NCBI RefSeq assembly: GCF_002355735.1
Contig: NZ_AP014879.1
Coordinates: forward strand, 806,001 to 870,000
Origin: Sulfuricaulis limicola
GTDB taxonomy: Bacteria > Pseudomonadota > Gammaproteobacteria > Acidiferrobacterales > Sulfurifustaceae
Direction of reading: 5' to 3'
DNA length: 64,000 nt
The notes beneath the pieces are model-generated. The model was given only the letters and a program-made list of their open reading frames with translations, made no database searches and was not told where the DNA came from. Of this stretch, positions 1 through 9,329 are shown one piece after another (the first letter of the stretch is position 1; each line of letters begins with the position of its first letter). A program made the translations under genes and the position numbers.

Positions 1-17
1 AGCGGCCGTCAGTTTCA

Positions 18-94
18 GCAGGGTGCGCAAAAGCGAAGCGTTGCGCAGCGAACGGCCTGTACGGTGCGCTTCGCTTACTCTCAGCACACCCTGC
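18..94. repeat. Composite inverted repeat with GCGAAGCG loop
   Basis: The outer arms GCAGGGTG (18-25) and CACACCCTGC (85-94) are nearly complementary. Inside is a perfect hairpin, TGCGCAA (24-30) and TTGCGCA (41-47), with loop AAGCGAAGCG. The complementary loop motif CGCTTCGC recurs near 67-74. It lies downstream of arsS. The same loop motif is found in hairpins at 10062 and 5276, so this is probably a dispersed intergenic element. Confidence 0.6.
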
Positions 95-128
95 GAGTCG
101 GCTGGGAACCGTTACGGCAGTTTTGTAA

Positions 129-1118
129 TCAGGCCAGCGCGCCGCCGCAACTGCTCCCGGCACCGGCAGTGCAGCCGAGGCAGTGGGAGTCCACCGCAAT
201 CACTTCATCGGTCAGGCTCTTCATATCGATATCCCACAGGTGACGATGAGGTTTGTCCCCCAGCGGCAGATCGAGCATCTGGTTGAAATCGCAGTCGTAC
301 ACCTGGCCGAGCCAGTCAACACTTATTAAGTGCCGGCACATCAGACCCGGAATCGTCGCGGGGTTGAAGTTTTGCTCCAGCAGTAGCAGGTAGCTGTCGA
401 ACTGGCCGGTGCGCTCGAGGAAATGCGCGAAACGGTTGATCGGCAGGTTGGTGATGGTGATGAGGCGCGAGAAAACGACGCCGAAATCCTCTCGCAGCCG
501 CTGTTTGTAATCGGCTTCCAGTTTTTCCTGCGCGCCCGGCAGGAACGCGCCGCCGGGGTTGTACACCAGGTCCAGCGCCAGCGTGGCGTCGCGCCCGTAA
601 CCCGCGGCATTCAGGCGTTGCAGGGCCTCGATGCTCTTTTCGAACACGCCATCGCCGCGCTGGGCGTCCACGTTTTTTTGCGTATAGCAGGGCAGGGAAC
701 AGACCAGGCGGATTTTGCGCTGCGCGTACCACGCAGCCAAATCCTCCTGGCCGGTTTCGAGCAGGACCGTGAGATTGCAACGCACGGTGACATGAGCGCC
801 TTGCGCGAGGAAGCCATCGATGAAGCGGCGAAAATCCGGATTGATCTCGGGCGCGCCGCCGGTGATGTCCACCGCCGAAATGCCGGCGGTTTCGGCCCAG
901 CCGAGGATCTTTTCCATGGTGCCCCAGGCCATGATTTCGGTGCGCTTGGGGCCGGCATCCACATGGCAATGATGGCAGGCCTGGTTGCACAGGCGGCCGA
1001 CGTTGACCTGCAATTCGCGCAGCCGGTCGCGCTTCAGCGGGCCCAGGCCATGCCGGTCGAGACAGCCGTCGAAAGACGGCCCGGATGCGGCTTTTATTTT
1101 TACGGCGGTTTGCGGCAT
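129..1118 (-). CDS. arsS: Arsenosugar biosynthesis radical SAM protein ArsS
   Basis: A 329-residue radical SAM enzyme of the ArsS (radical SAM/Cys-rich) family, thought to join a deoxyadenosyl group to dimethylarsinite in arsenosugar synthesis. The cluster-binding CX3CX2C is seen at C44, C48 and C51. The Cys-rich tail carries C313, C316 and C324. Related proteins are reported as selenoproteins; this one reads cysteine codons throughout. It sits 19 bp downstream of the DoxX gene on the same strand. No arsM methyltransferase is visible in the window; it could lie beyond the left edge. The SD upstream of the ATG is weak, so the start is moderately sure. Family assignment is confident; substrate is inferred. 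Confidence 0.85.
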   Translation of the reverse strand: MPQTAVKIKAASGPSFDGCLDRHGLGPLKRDRLRELQVNVGRLCNQACHHCHVDAGPKRTEIMAWGTMEKILGWAETAGISAVDITGGAPEINPDFRRFIDGFLAQGAHVTVRCNLTVLLETGQEDLAAWYAQRKIRLVCSLPCYTQKNVDAQRGDGVFEKSIEALQRLNAAGYGRDATLALDLVYNPGGAFLPGAQEKLEADYKQRLREDFGVVFSRLITITNLPINRFAHFLERTGQFDSYLLLLEQNFNPATIPGLMCRHLISVDWLGQVYDCDFNQMLDLPLGDKPHRHLWDIDMKSLTDEVIAVDSHCLGCTAGAGSSCGGALA

Positions 1119-1137
1119 GGGCGGCGGATTTTCCCGG

Positions 1138-1590
1138 TTACGATTTCATCCATTTCCGGCGGATGAAATGGTCAAGCGAAATCTTGCCCGGTCCGTGCAG
1201 CAAAGTCACCATCAACAGGATTCCCCAGTAGACATGATCCTTGAGCCCGGCCTCGCCGAGGCCGGGATAGGAAATGACCGCGATGATGTTGAAGATGAAC
1301 AGGCTCGCGGCGCTGAAGCGGGTGGCCAGGCCGATGACCAGCAATACCGGAAAGAACAGCTCGACGCCCGTGCCCAGTATTGCTGCGGCTTGCGGCGCCA
1401 GCAGGGGGACCTTGAATTCATAGGTGAAGAGATCCAGCGTGGATTGCCAGTCGTGCAGCGCGGCTATGCCGGACTTCCAGAAGACGTTGGCGACCCAGAA
1501 GCGCACGGTGAAATCGATAAGCGGACTGACGGAATCGAGCCAGCGGATGACGGGCGCTACCAGTCGTGCGGTGCTTTGGGCCAGTGCCAT
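1138..1590 (-). CDS. DoxX family membrane protein
   Basis: A 150-residue integral membrane protein with about four hydrophobic segments and the DoxX-type pattern (RFWVANVFWKSG near the N-terminus; a conserved hydrophobic core with LLHGPG near the C-terminus). The start at 1590 is chosen because AGGAG lies 5 nt upstream; the frame stays open further upstream but without a ribosome site. DoxX-family proteins are linked to redox and sulfur metabolism, but this member's function is unknown. It is the first gene of a two-gene unit with arsS and is separated from the upstream DUF1841 gene by 120 bp, so it may have its own promoter. Confidence 0.82.
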   Translation of the reverse strand: MALAQSTARLVAPVIRWLDSVSPLIDFTVRFWVANVFWKSGIAALHDWQSTLDLFTYEFKVPLLAPQAAAILGTGVELFFPVLLVIGLATRFSAASLFIFNIIAVISYPGLGEAGLKDHVYWGILLMVTLLHGPGKISLDHFIRRKWMKS

Positions 1591-1710
1591 GGGTTCTCCT
1601 GACGGTTTGTTTTTGCGCCGGTGATTGCCGGTCGGACAAGGATTGGCCAATCAGACCCGGCGGCCCGGTAAAAGTTTCGACCGGTTCGTTCCCCGGAAAG
1701 ACCGCTGGTT

Positions 1711-2148
1711 CTATGTTTCGGAAGTCAAACGACGCAGGCAGTCGAAATACACCGTTTCCTGCGGCGCGGTTTTCTGGCGGTTCGCCTGCCACAGCATCTC
1801 GCCGAGGCATTCCATCATACGGTGCTGGACCGCGTGTTCATCCGGGTGCCGGCTCAGGAGTTTCTGGTAAGCGCCGCGGATCCCCGGCGGCTGGTCGATG
1901 GAGAGTTGTTCCTCGATGGCGATGTGCATGCCCAGGTGCAGGAACGGGTTGGTCTCGCCCGCTTCCGGAAAATAATCGCGCTCACGCGCCGCCTCGGATT
2001 GTTCCAGCACCGGGTGATATTCGGGATGCCGCAGGGCGACCTGCACGATCAGCTTTTCCACGCCTTCGAGCGGGCGGCCTTCGCGGTGCGCTCGCCAGGC
2101 TCGGAAAAAAACCTCGCGCGTCTGCCCGCGGTCCTGGCCGGTCAGCAT
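1711..2148 (-). CDS. DUF1841 family protein
   Basis: A 145-residue soluble protein that matches the DUF1841 family: an N-terminal FFRAW-x-HREG segment, a central HPEYHPVL motif and a conserved NPFLHLGMHIAIEEQ stretch. Function is unknown across the family, which is restricted mostly to beta- and gammaproteobacteria. The gene starts 2 bp after the FIST gene stop, so it is almost certainly co-transcribed with nth and the FIST gene. No membrane segments or signal peptide are apparent. Confidence 0.85.
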   Translation of the reverse strand: MLTGQDRGQTREVFFRAWRAHREGRPLEGVEKLIVQVALRHPEYHPVLEQSEAARERDYFPEAGETNPFLHLGMHIAIEEQLSIDQPPGIRGAYQKLLSRHPDEHAVQHRMMECLGEMLWQANRQKTAPQETVYFDCLRRLTSET

Positions 2149-2150
2149 CG

Positions 2151-3269
2151 TCAGGCGACGGCGGCGGCCTTGAACAGGCCGAGCACGACGGAATACTGGA
2201 ACAGGTGATTGGCGCCGTCGAGCGGTCCGATCTCGCCATTGCCGTACATGCCGATGATGGGCAGCCCAGGAAAGCGCGCGCGCAGGTTGTCCAGGTCACG
2301 ATCGCGGTTGCCGAAGAAATTCGGTCCGCGCCCCATGCACGGAAACAGCAGGGCGAAATCCGGGTCGGCTCCGAGTTCCTGCGTGCTGCGCGTGATACAG
2401 CCGAGCATGTCGCGCTCGGCCACCAGGGCATCACGCATGGCCCAGAAAATGCGTTCGCCGCGCGCCGGACGTTCCGAGAGCGTGATGGACTGGTCGTTCA
2501 GATTGGCGGCGACGATATGATTGAGGCGATAACGTCCCTCGCGGATGGCTGTCTCCGGATCGCCGATGGTCACGCCGCCCATGATCAGGTGCAGCGGCAC
2601 GCGTTCCATCTCGCGCACCGCGGGCGGCAGCGACTGCACCAGCACCGAGAGCGCCGGGTAATTGCCGAGACGCTTGATGTCGTAACCCTGGACTTCCGCT
2701 ACCTCGATGGGCGAGGTCAGCGCGCGCACGCCCTGCGAGGCGCCGAGCACGCCGCGCACGCCGCTCAGCACGGCATCCACCTGTTCGGCGTCCGAAACGC
2801 GGGCGCCGCTCCAGACCTTGAACGGACCGTGGCCGAAAAGATCGCCCGACACCGCGCCGAAGCGCCGCGCCGGCACGTCGAGCCAGTCCGCCGTCAGCCC
2901 GGCGGGCGTGCACAGGCTCAGCACCATGTCCTCGTCGTTGCGGCTCGATTGGGGCGAGATTGTCAGCTGCATGTCGCCGCCCAGCACCATGGCCGCGGCG
3001 CCGGGACTGTCCAGCACCCATTCCGCTTCCGTCAGGATGCCGGCGCCGGTGCAGCCCACCACCTGCAGGCAGCCGCCGGCGCGCGCCGCGGCGCGCAACG
3101 CGGGTTCGGGATTGGCGGCGTACTCCGGGGTGAGAAACAGCAGGATGGCGTTGGCGCGTTCCAGTCCGGCTTTCGCCAGCGCGCGCTTCACCGCCTGTTC
3201 CGCGTGCTCGGGAAGGGCGCGATGCCCGTGACTCATGCCGGTGGCGACGTAGCGCTGTTCCATGATCAT
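2151..3269 (-). CDS. FIST domain sensor protein
   Basis: A 372-residue protein with an N-terminal FIST_N domain (about 20-215) and a C-terminal FIST_C domain (about 215-355). FIST modules are predicted small-ligand (possibly amino-acid) sensors usually fused to, or near, signalling output domains; here the protein is stand-alone and has no kinase, cyclase or chemotaxis partner nearby. Its ATG overlaps the nth stop codon in an ATGA arrangement, implying translational coupling. A second ATG two codons downstream is also possible. Ligand and output are unknown. Confidence 0.85.
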   Translation of the reverse strand: MIMEQRYVATGMSHGHRALPEHAEQAVKRALAKAGLERANAILLFLTPEYAANPEPALRAAARAGGCLQVVGCTGAGILTEAEWVLDSPGAAAMVLGGDMQLTISPQSSRNDEDMVLSLCTPAGLTADWLDVPARRFGAVSGDLFGHGPFKVWSGARVSDAEQVDAVLSGVRGVLGASQGVRALTSPIEVAEVQGYDIKRLGNYPALSVLVQSLPPAVREMERVPLHLIMGGVTIGDPETAIREGRYRLNHIVAANLNDQSITLSERPARGERIFWAMRDALVAERDMLGCITRSTQELGADPDFALLFPCMGRGPNFFGNRDRDLDNLRARFPGLPIIGMYGNGEIGPLDGANHLFQYSVVLGLFKAAAVA

Positions 3270-3898
3270 TTAACTTTAGCTCTGTACTCGCACAAATCAT
3301 AGATGACGCACTCCGGGCAACGCGGCTTGCGGGCGAGGCAGGTGTAACGCCCGTGCAGGATCAGCCAGTGGTGCGCATCGTGGCGGTATTCCTCCGGAAC
3401 GGCCTTGAGCAGTTTCATCTCCACCACCAGTACGTTCTTGCCGGGCGCCAGCCCGGTGCGATTGGCCACACGGAAGATATGCGTATCCACGGCGATGGTC
3501 GGCTGGCCGAAGGCGGTGTTGAGGATCACATTGGCGGTCTTGCGTCCGACGCCCGGCAGGGCCTGAAGTTCCTCGCGCGTGGCGGGAACCCGGCTACGAT
3601 GTTTTTCGATCAGGAGGCGGCAGGTCTTGAGGATGTTCGCAGCCTTGGTGTTGTACAGGCCGATGGTCCGGATATAACGCTTGAGGCCGCGCACGCCCAG
3701 ATCGAGAATTTGTTGCGGCGTGCGCGCGACCTTGAACAGCTCCGCCGTGGCCTTGTTGACGCTCTTGTCCGTGGCCTGCGCCGAAAGAATGACCGACACA
3801 AGCAGCTCGAACGGTGTCTGGTATTTCAGTTCCGTGGTCGGACGCGGGTTGGCCTTTTTGAGGCGCGCGAATATTTCTTTGCGTTTGGCCGGGCTCAT
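3266..3898 (-). CDS. nth: Endonuclease III
   Basis: A 210-residue bifunctional DNA glycosylase/AP lyase that removes oxidised pyrimidines in base-excision repair. The helix-hairpin-helix LPGVGRKTA at 114-122 contains the Schiff-base lysine K120, and the catalytic aspartate is D138 in VDTHIFRVANR. The [4Fe-4S] loop is complete as C187-x6-C194-x2-C197-x5-C203. Length is as usual for the family. It starts 8 bp after the rnfB-like gene and overlaps the FIST gene by 4 bp. The rnfB-nth neighbourhood echoes the rsx/rnf-nth operon of enterobacteria. Confidence 0.97.
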   Translation of the reverse strand: MSPAKRKEIFARLKKANPRPTTELKYQTPFELLVSVILSAQATDKSVNKATAELFKVARTPQQILDLGVRGLKRYIRTIGLYNTKAANILKTCRLLIEKHRSRVPATREELQALPGVGRKTANVILNTAFGQPTIAVDTHIFRVANRTGLAPGKNVLVVEMKLLKAVPEEYRHDAHHWLILHGRYTCLARKPRCPECVIYDLCEYRAKVK

Positions 3899-3906
3899 GA
3901 TGAGTA

Positions 3907-4560
3907 TCAGGCTTTGGATCCGCCGGATTTTCTTTTCAACCTGACCCGCTCAATCGCCGCCCGTATTTCAGCGCGAATTTTTTCCCGATCGTTGGGGAGA
4001 GTCGTCGTTGATCCGGCAATCTTCGCGGTTTTTTTCCGGCGCAGCTGTTTGTTGCGCGCCAGACGTTCCAGGCGTTTTTCAGTCCGAGCCCGCCAGCGCG
4101 CGGTATCCGCTTGCGGATACTCCGGCCAGGGCCCGCCGCCGGACGTCAAGCCAACCGGTATCATCGCGATGCAATCCACGGGGCAGGGCGGCAGGCACAG
4201 CTCGCAGCCGGTGCACTCACGGGCGATGACCGTGTGCATCAGCTTGCGTGCGCCGATGATGGCATCCACGGGACAGGCATCAATGCACTTGCGGCAGCCG
4301 ATGCACAGGGTTTCGTCGATCACGGCGCGCATCCGCGGCTGGTGCGAACCGAAACGCGGGTCGAGCGGTTGCGGCGTGGCATGCAGCAGCGCACTCAGCG
4401 CCTCGATGGTGACATCGCCGCCCGGGGGGCACTGGTTGATGCTGGCGGAACCGGCGGCGAGTGCTTCGGCATAGACGCGGCAGCGCGGGTAGCCGCATTG
4501 GGTACACTGCGTCTGTGGCAGGCACGCGTCGATCTGGTCAATGGTAACGGTCGGGCGCAT
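3907..4560 (-). CDS. rnfB: RnfB-like ferredoxin (orphan Rnf/Rsx subunit B)
   Basis: A 217-residue Fe-S protein resembling the soluble part of RnfB/RsxB. An N-terminal four-cysteine cluster domain (C19, C22, C27, C44) precedes two [4Fe-4S] ferredoxin motifs (C86/C89/C92/C96 and C116/C119/C122/C126), then a long basic, charged C-terminal tail. The membrane anchor that begins typical RnfB proteins is missing, and no rnfA/C/D/G/E genes are present. The start at 4560 is taken because translation from it begins directly with the conserved cluster domain; the frame extends 20 codons further. It probably supplies electrons to an unknown partner; a role with the Fe-S enzyme Nth is only suggested by position. 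Confidence 0.82.
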   Translation of the reverse strand: MRPTVTIDQIDACLPQTQCTQCGYPRCRVYAEALAAGSASINQCPPGGDVTIEALSALLHATPQPLDPRFGSHQPRMRAVIDETLCIGCRKCIDACPVDAIIGARKLMHTVIARECTGCELCLPPCPVDCIAMIPVGLTSGGGPWPEYPQADTARWRARTEKRLERLARNKQLRRKKTAKIAGSTTTLPNDREKIRAEIRAAIERVRLKRKSGGSKA

Positions 4561-4637
4561 GGCCGAAGAGTATGGCCGCGCTTTACGCCTCAGGCAACAA
4601 GCGTTACCGTGCGCTGCCAAACCGGAATTTCAGGCGC

Positions 4638-5114
4638 ATGTGGCGGAATAATTCGTTCGTGTCTCGTGGCGGAATATGGGTATTGGCCCAGGTGCCGCTG
4701 ATGCTGTTGGCATTCATTGTTCCCATCCGCTTCGGTGCCGGACAGATCATTCCGCTGCATCCGCTGGCGTGGTTGGGCGCACTGGTCACGGTGGCGGGTG
4801 GCGCGCTGATTATCTGGGGCTTTGTGAGCCTTGGCGATGCTCTGACGCCTTTCCCCCGGCCGCTCGATGGTGTGACGTTGCACCGTCAAGGCGCTTTCCG
4901 ATTAATGCGTCATCCCATCTACACTGGCGTGATCCTGGCCAGCCTGGGCTGGACTTTGTGGTGGCTGTGCGGGATCGGCATGCTGCCGGTGCTGGCGCTC
5001 GCGATCTTTTTCGATCGCAAGGCCGCCTACGAGGAAAACTGGCTGCGGGAAAAATACCGGGACTACGGCGACTACGCGCGACGCGTGAAAAAATTCATCC
5101 CCGGGGTGTATTGA
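4638..5114 (+). CDS. Isoprenylcysteine carboxyl methyltransferase-family membrane protein
   Basis: About 158 residues, with four to five hydrophobic segments and the RHPIYTG motif followed by an EENWLREKY-type C-terminal region, typical of the ICMT/PEMT-like membrane methyltransferase superfamily. Such proteins methylate membrane-embedded or lipid-like substrates with SAM; the bacterial substrate is unknown. An in-frame ATG at 4572 would leave only 11 bp to the divergent rnfB-like gene, so the ATG at 4638 is preferred, though it has only a weak AGG upstream. The start is uncertain; the family call is good. Confidence 0.75.
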   Translation: MWRNNSFVSRGGIWVLAQVPLMLLAFIVPIRFGAGQIIPLHPLAWLGALVTVAGGALIIWGFVSLGDALTPFPRPLDGVTLHRQGAFRLMRHPIYTGVILASLGWTLWWLCGIGMLPVLALAIFFDRKAAYEENWLREKYRDYGDYARRVKKFIPGVY

Positions 5115-5214
5115 GCCGGGGATTGCATTGCGACGTTACTAGAAGCTATCTCAAAAATGATTTCCATGCAGGTTGGGTCAGGCGCCAACATTAATATCGC
5201 CGTATCACCAACCC

Positions 5215-5240
5215 CCCTCTCCCGCGCGAGCGGGAGAGGG
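5215..5240. repeat. Perfect 11-bp hairpin
   Basis: CCCTCTCCCGC (5215-5225) and GCGGGAGAGGG (5230-5240) are perfect complements around a GCGA loop. It lies between convergent genes and is not followed by a T-run on the plus strand, so it is better read as a dispersed intergenic repeat than as a simple terminator. Confidence 0.65.
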
Positions 5241-5275
5241 TAAGGGGAGAGGGTCGCGTCATAACCCAGCGGTTT

Positions 5276-5302
5276 GTTGGGTTTCGCTTCGCTCAACCCA
5301 AC
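5276..5302. repeat. Hairpin with CGCTTCGC loop (GCGAAGCG family)
   Basis: GTTGGGTT and AACCCAAC pair around a loop containing CGCTTCGC, the complement of the GCGAAGCG loop in the hairpins at 24-47 and 10062-10087. It lies in the convergent gap before the DUF3365 gene end. A similar GGTTGGG stretch occurs at 5171. It is a REP-like dispersed element. Confidence 0.6.
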
Positions 5303-5332
5303 CTACATGGGTATTTTTGAGACGGATTCCAA

Positions 5333-5890
5333 TCAGAGCGACTGGCGGATGGTGACGGCGCCGCGCAGGTCGCCGGTTTTGTAGCCGGTGGCCTTGTCGC
5401 CCGGATACAGTTCCTTGAGCCGGGCCTGCACCGCCGGATCGAGCTGCTCGCCGTGGCACTTGAGGCAGGGCATGTCGGCCGGAACCGGCAGCGCCTTCAT
5501 GTAGCGGAATTCCTTGCCGACGATCTCGTGGTGTTCGAGTTTCGCCGCGTCTTCGCCCGCCGCCTTGCGCTTCTCGAAATCCTGCAGCACCTGCTTCTCC
5601 CAGGCATCGGGCGCGTTGCCCGGGTTGCGGTACTTCAGGCTGGTGCGGCCGACCTTCCAGCCGTGTTTCGCGGAAATGCCGGCGGCAATCTCCGCGGCCC
5701 GTTTGTGGCAGACCTCGATGGCGTTGACCGGCCCGCCCGCCTTCATGGCGGCCCGCAGCTCGGTGACCAGCGCGCCCTGAAGTTCCTTCACGGCATTGCG
5801 GCTGGCCTCGACGCGCGCGGCATTGTCATCCGCCCAGGCGGAAGCGGACAGCAGCGCGCCAGTCAGAATACAAACGTAAAGATTTTTCAT
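5333..5890 (-). CDS. Periplasmic DUF3365 protein with one c-type haem motif
   Basis: A 185-residue exported protein: a signal peptide (about 1-20, ending SAWA), then a DUF3365/Tll0287-like sensor fold, with one CXXCH haem-binding motif (CLKCH) in the C-terminal third. The start at 5890 is set by a GAGGTG ribosome site and by the signal peptide; the frame stays open 58 codons further upstream without support. Members are thought to be periplasmic redox or gas-sensing haem proteins, here without a fused kinase or cyclase. The gene is a single unit between metG and the repeat-rich gap. Confidence 0.82.
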   Translation of the reverse strand: MKNLYVCILTGALLSASAWADDNAARVEASRNAVKELQGALVTELRAAMKAGGPVNAIEVCHKRAAEIAAGISAKHGWKVGRTSLKYRNPGNAPDAWEKQVLQDFEKRKAAGEDAAKLEHHEIVGKEFRYMKALPVPADMPCLKCHGEQLDPAVQARLKELYPGDKATGYKTGDLRGAVTIRQSL

Positions 5891-6012
5891 GCGACACCTC
5901 GGTGGCTTCGGGACGAGGCGACGAAGATACCGGGACGCGGGGCGGGACTGTTTGACGTGCATCAAACGCGCTGACTGCGTCACAAGGCCGCAGCCAGTGG
6001 CAAACTGGCGGG

Positions 6013-8073
6013 TTATTTGACCCGCATTCCCGGTTTGGCGCCGCCATCCGGCGAGAGAATCCATAAATCCTTTTTGCCGGGACCGGCGGCCAGCACCATG
6101 CCTTCGGACATGCCGAATTTCATCTTGCGCGGTGCCAGGTTGGCCACGATCACGGTGAGCCGTCCTTCGAGATCTTCCGGCTTGTACGCCTCCTTGATGC
6201 CGGCGAACACGGTGCGGGTGAGGCCGTCGAGATCGACCGTCAGTTCCAGCAGTTTGTCCGCGCCTTCCACGTGGCTGGCCTTCACGATGCGCGCGATGCG
6301 CAGATCCACCTTGGCGAAGTCGTCGTAACTGATTTCGGGCAGGAGCGGGTGGCGCGCGAGGTCGCTGGTTTCGGTGAGGGTTTCGGAGGTTTTATCGGCC
6401 ATGGTCTTCATGTCCTTGTGGGCTTCATCGAGTAGCGCGGGAATGCTCTTCGGGTCCACGCGCGTGGCCAGATGCTGGTACGGGTTGATGGTGTGATCGG
6501 TGAGCAGCGTTTTGGCGTCGGCCCAGGCGAGCGGCGGTATATTAAAGAATGTCGCGACATCCTGCGCCATGCGCGGCAGGATCGGCTGGAGATAAATCGT
6601 CAGCAGCCGGAACAGGTTGAGGCTGGTGGTACAGACCTGTTGCAGATGTTCATTCTGCGCCGGGTCCTTGGCCATGAGCCAGGGCTTGCGGTCGTCGACG
6701 AAGGCGTTGGCCTTGTCCGCCAGCGCCATGATCAGGCGCACCGCTTCGGCATAATCGCGGTTCTCATAGCATGCCGCGATGGCCTCGGCGGCGTTCTGGG
6801 TTTCAAGCAACAATTCCCTGTTGACCGCTTCCTTGCCCAGCTTTCCGGCAAAGCGCTCGGTGATGAAACCGGCGGCACGCGAGGCGATGTTCACGTACTT
6901 GCCTATCAGGTTGCTGTTGATGCGCGCCGTGAAGTCGCCGAAATTGAGATCGATATCCTCGACCCGGCCGTTCAGCTTGGCGGCGAAGTAATAACGCAGG
7001 TATTGCGGGTGAAGGTGATTGAGATAGGAACGCGCGGTAATGAACGTGCCGCGCGACTTGGACATCTTGGTGCCGTTGATGGTCAGGAAGCCGTGCGCGA
7101 ACACCGACGTCGGCGTGCGATAGCCCGCGCCGTGCAGCATGGCCGGCCAGAACAGCGTGTGAAAATACAGGATGTCCTTGCCGATGAAATGATACAACTC
7201 GGCTTGACTATCCTTCCCCCAGAAGTCGTCGAACTTGAGTCCTTTCCTCGCGCACAGGTTCTTGAAGCTCGCCATGTAGCCCACGGGCGCGTCGAGCCAG
7301 ACGTAGAAATATTTCCCCGGCGCGTCCGGGATCTCGAAGCCGAAATAGGGCGCGTCACGCGAGATGTCCCAGTCCTTCAACCCGGCGTCGAACCACTCGG
7401 TCAGCTTGTTGGCGACCTCGGGCTGGACGTGGCGCGCCTGGGTGATGTCCGGGTGCAGCCACTCGCGCAGCCAGGACTCGAAATCGCCGAGTTTGAAAAA
7501 GTAATGTTCCGAGTCCTTCTCCACCGGCGGCACGCCGGACAGCGCCGAGACCGGGTTTTTCAGTTCGGTCGGCGAGTAGGTCGCGCCGCAGTTCTCGCAG
7601 GAGTCGCCGTACTGGTCCGGCGTGTTGCAGCGCGGGCAGGTGCCCTTGATGAAGCGATCCGGCAGGAACATGTTCTTGACCGGATCGTAGGCCTGCTTGA
7701 TGGTGCGCTTGGTGATATGCCCGGCCCTGGATAATCGTTTATAGATTTCCGTGACCAGCTCGCGGTTCTCGTCCGAGTGCGTGGAATAGTAGTTGTCGAA
7801 GCCGATGCCGAAGTCGGCGAAGTCGCGCTGATGCTCCTCGCCCATGCGCGCGATGAGTTTTTCCGGCGTCATGCCTTCCTGCTGGGCGCGCAGCATCACC
7901 GGCGTGCCATGGGTGTCGTCGGCGCAGACGTAGTAACACTCGTGCCCGCGCATGTTCTGGAACCGTACCCAGATGTCGGTCTGGATGTATTCCACGAGAT
8001 GCCCGAGGTGGAGCGGGCCGTTGGCGTAGGGCAGGGCGCTGGTGACGAGGATTTTGCGTTTCTTGTCGGGCAT
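6013..8073 (-). CDS. metG: Methionyl-tRNA synthetase
   Basis: 686 residues, as in the long MetRS type. The class-I HIGH signature is HLGH at 22-25; the KMSKS loop is intact (KMSKSRGTF). Two zinc-knuckle pairs (CPRC and CENC, around 145-162) mark the usual CP insertion. The C-terminal 110 residues form an OB-fold tRNA-binding domain (EMAP/Trbp111-like), which dimerises the enzyme. The gene is divergent from apbC, with a 157-bp shared promoter region; this order followed by dcd is common in gammaproteobacteria. Confidence 0.97.
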   Translation of the reverse strand: MPDKKRKILVTSALPYANGPLHLGHLVEYIQTDIWVRFQNMRGHECYYVCADDTHGTPVMLRAQQEGMTPEKLIARMGEEHQRDFADFGIGFDNYYSTHSDENRELVTEIYKRLSRAGHITKRTIKQAYDPVKNMFLPDRFIKGTCPRCNTPDQYGDSCENCGATYSPTELKNPVSALSGVPPVEKDSEHYFFKLGDFESWLREWLHPDITQARHVQPEVANKLTEWFDAGLKDWDISRDAPYFGFEIPDAPGKYFYVWLDAPVGYMASFKNLCARKGLKFDDFWGKDSQAELYHFIGKDILYFHTLFWPAMLHGAGYRTPTSVFAHGFLTINGTKMSKSRGTFITARSYLNHLHPQYLRYYFAAKLNGRVEDIDLNFGDFTARINSNLIGKYVNIASRAAGFITERFAGKLGKEAVNRELLLETQNAAEAIAACYENRDYAEAVRLIMALADKANAFVDDRKPWLMAKDPAQNEHLQQVCTTSLNLFRLLTIYLQPILPRMAQDVATFFNIPPLAWADAKTLLTDHTINPYQHLATRVDPKSIPALLDEAHKDMKTMADKTSETLTETSDLARHPLLPEISYDDFAKVDLRIARIVKASHVEGADKLLELTVDLDGLTRTVFAGIKEAYKPEDLEGRLTVIVANLAPRKMKFGMSEGMVLAAGPGKKDLWILSPDGGAKPGMRVK

Positions 8074-8230
8074 AAAATCGCCGCCACCATAACGTGGCGG
8101 GCGGCATCATTAGTTTAACCCCGGTATCATAAGGGAATTCACAGCTTTACGCCGCCCCCGGCCATGACTTTTTTCGGTCCGCGGTGTAGCATGTGCGCCC
8201 CCTGACAGACCGAATCCGGAGTTAGCTTAC

Positions 8231-9322
8231 ATGGCGGACGTATCCCAGCAGCAAGTTGAAACCGCGCTCAAGGCGGTGATCGATCCCTATCTCGAGCAGG
8301 ACCTGGTGGCGGCCAAGGCGGTGAAGAAAATCACCACCGACGGCGGCAAAGTGACCGTCGACATCGAGCTGGGTTACCCGGCCAAGGGCTATATCGCCGA
8401 TCTCGGCGCCAAACTAAAGGAAAAAGTCGCGGCCATCGCCGGCGTCAAGGACGTCGCGATCAACTTTTCCTCCAAGATCGTCGCTCACGGCGTGCAGAAG
8501 GGCGTGAAGCCCATCGAAGGCGTGCGGAACATCATCGCCGTGGCCTCCGGCAAGGGCGGCGTCGGCAAGTCCACCGTGGCGGTGAACCTGGCACTGGCGC
8601 TTTCCGCGGAAGGCGCCAGCGTCGGCATTCTCGATGCCGACATCTATGGTCCGAGCCAGCCGACCATGCTTGGTTCGAAGATGAAGCCCGAATCCAAGGA
8701 CGGCAAGTCGCTCGAGCCGATCATGAGCTATCACCTGCAGTCCATGTCCATCGGCTACCTGGTGGACGAGGAAACGCCGATGATCTGGCGCGGCCCGATG
8801 GTGACGCAGGCGCTGGAACAGCTGCTGCGCGACACCAACTGGCAGGACCTCGATTACCTCGTGATCGACCTGCCGCCAGGCACCGGCGACGTGCAGCTGA
8901 CGCTGGCACAGAAGGTGCCGGTCACCGGCGCCATCATCGTCACCACGCCGCAGGACATCGCGCTGCTGGACGCGCGCAAGGGCCTCAAGATGTTCGAGAA
9001 GGTGGACATCCCGGTGCTCGGCGTGATCGAGAACATGAGCACGCATATCTGCAGCAAGTGCGGGCACGAGGAGCATATTTTCGGCGAGGGTGGCGGCCAG
9101 AGGATGTCCGAGCAGAATGACGTGGATTTCCTCGGCGCGCTCCCGCTCGACATGCGCATCCGCGTGGAGACCGACTCCGGCAAGCCCACGGTGGTGGCCG
9201 ATCCCGAGTGCCGCATCTCGCAGATCTACCGCGACATCGCCCGCCGCGTGGCCGCCAAGCTGTCGCTGAAAAAGAAGGACTTCTCGGCCAAGTTCCCGAG
9301 CATCGTCATCCAGAATACATAA
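8231..9322 (+). CDS. apbC: Mrp/ApbC family iron-sulfur cluster carrier ATPase
   Basis: A 363-residue P-loop ATPase that carries and delivers Fe-S clusters to apo-proteins. An N-terminal MIP18/DUF59 domain (about 5-85) is followed by the ParA/MinD-like NTPase with the deviant Walker A GKGGVGKS at 107-114. A CXXC pair (CSKC, about 273-276) is the cluster-binding site shared between subunits. It is divergent from metG and followed by dcd. Start at ATG 8231 lies after GGAGTTAG, an acceptable ribosome site. Confidence 0.95.
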   Translation: MADVSQQQVETALKAVIDPYLEQDLVAAKAVKKITTDGGKVTVDIELGYPAKGYIADLGAKLKEKVAAIAGVKDVAINFSSKIVAHGVQKGVKPIEGVRNIIAVASGKGGVGKSTVAVNLALALSAEGASVGILDADIYGPSQPTMLGSKMKPESKDGKSLEPIMSYHLQSMSIGYLVDEETPMIWRGPMVTQALEQLLRDTNWQDLDYLVIDLPPGTGDVQLTLAQKVPVTGAIIVTTPQDIALLDARKGLKMFEKVDIPVLGVIENMSTHICSKCGHEEHIFGEGGGQRMSEQNDVDFLGALPLDMRIRVETDSGKPTVVADPECRISQIYRDIARRVAAKLSLKKKDFSAKFPSIVIQNT

Positions 9323-9329
9323 AAACACT

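Noticed and set aside
129-1118. Selenocysteine codon in ArsS
   Set aside because: All conserved tail positions are Cys codons and the frame has no internal TGA.
1566-3302. Long plus-strand open frame opposite DUF1841 and FIST genes
   Set aside because: The minus-strand genes have clear families and coupled starts; the plus frame is low complexity in Arg/Ala and His and has no signal.
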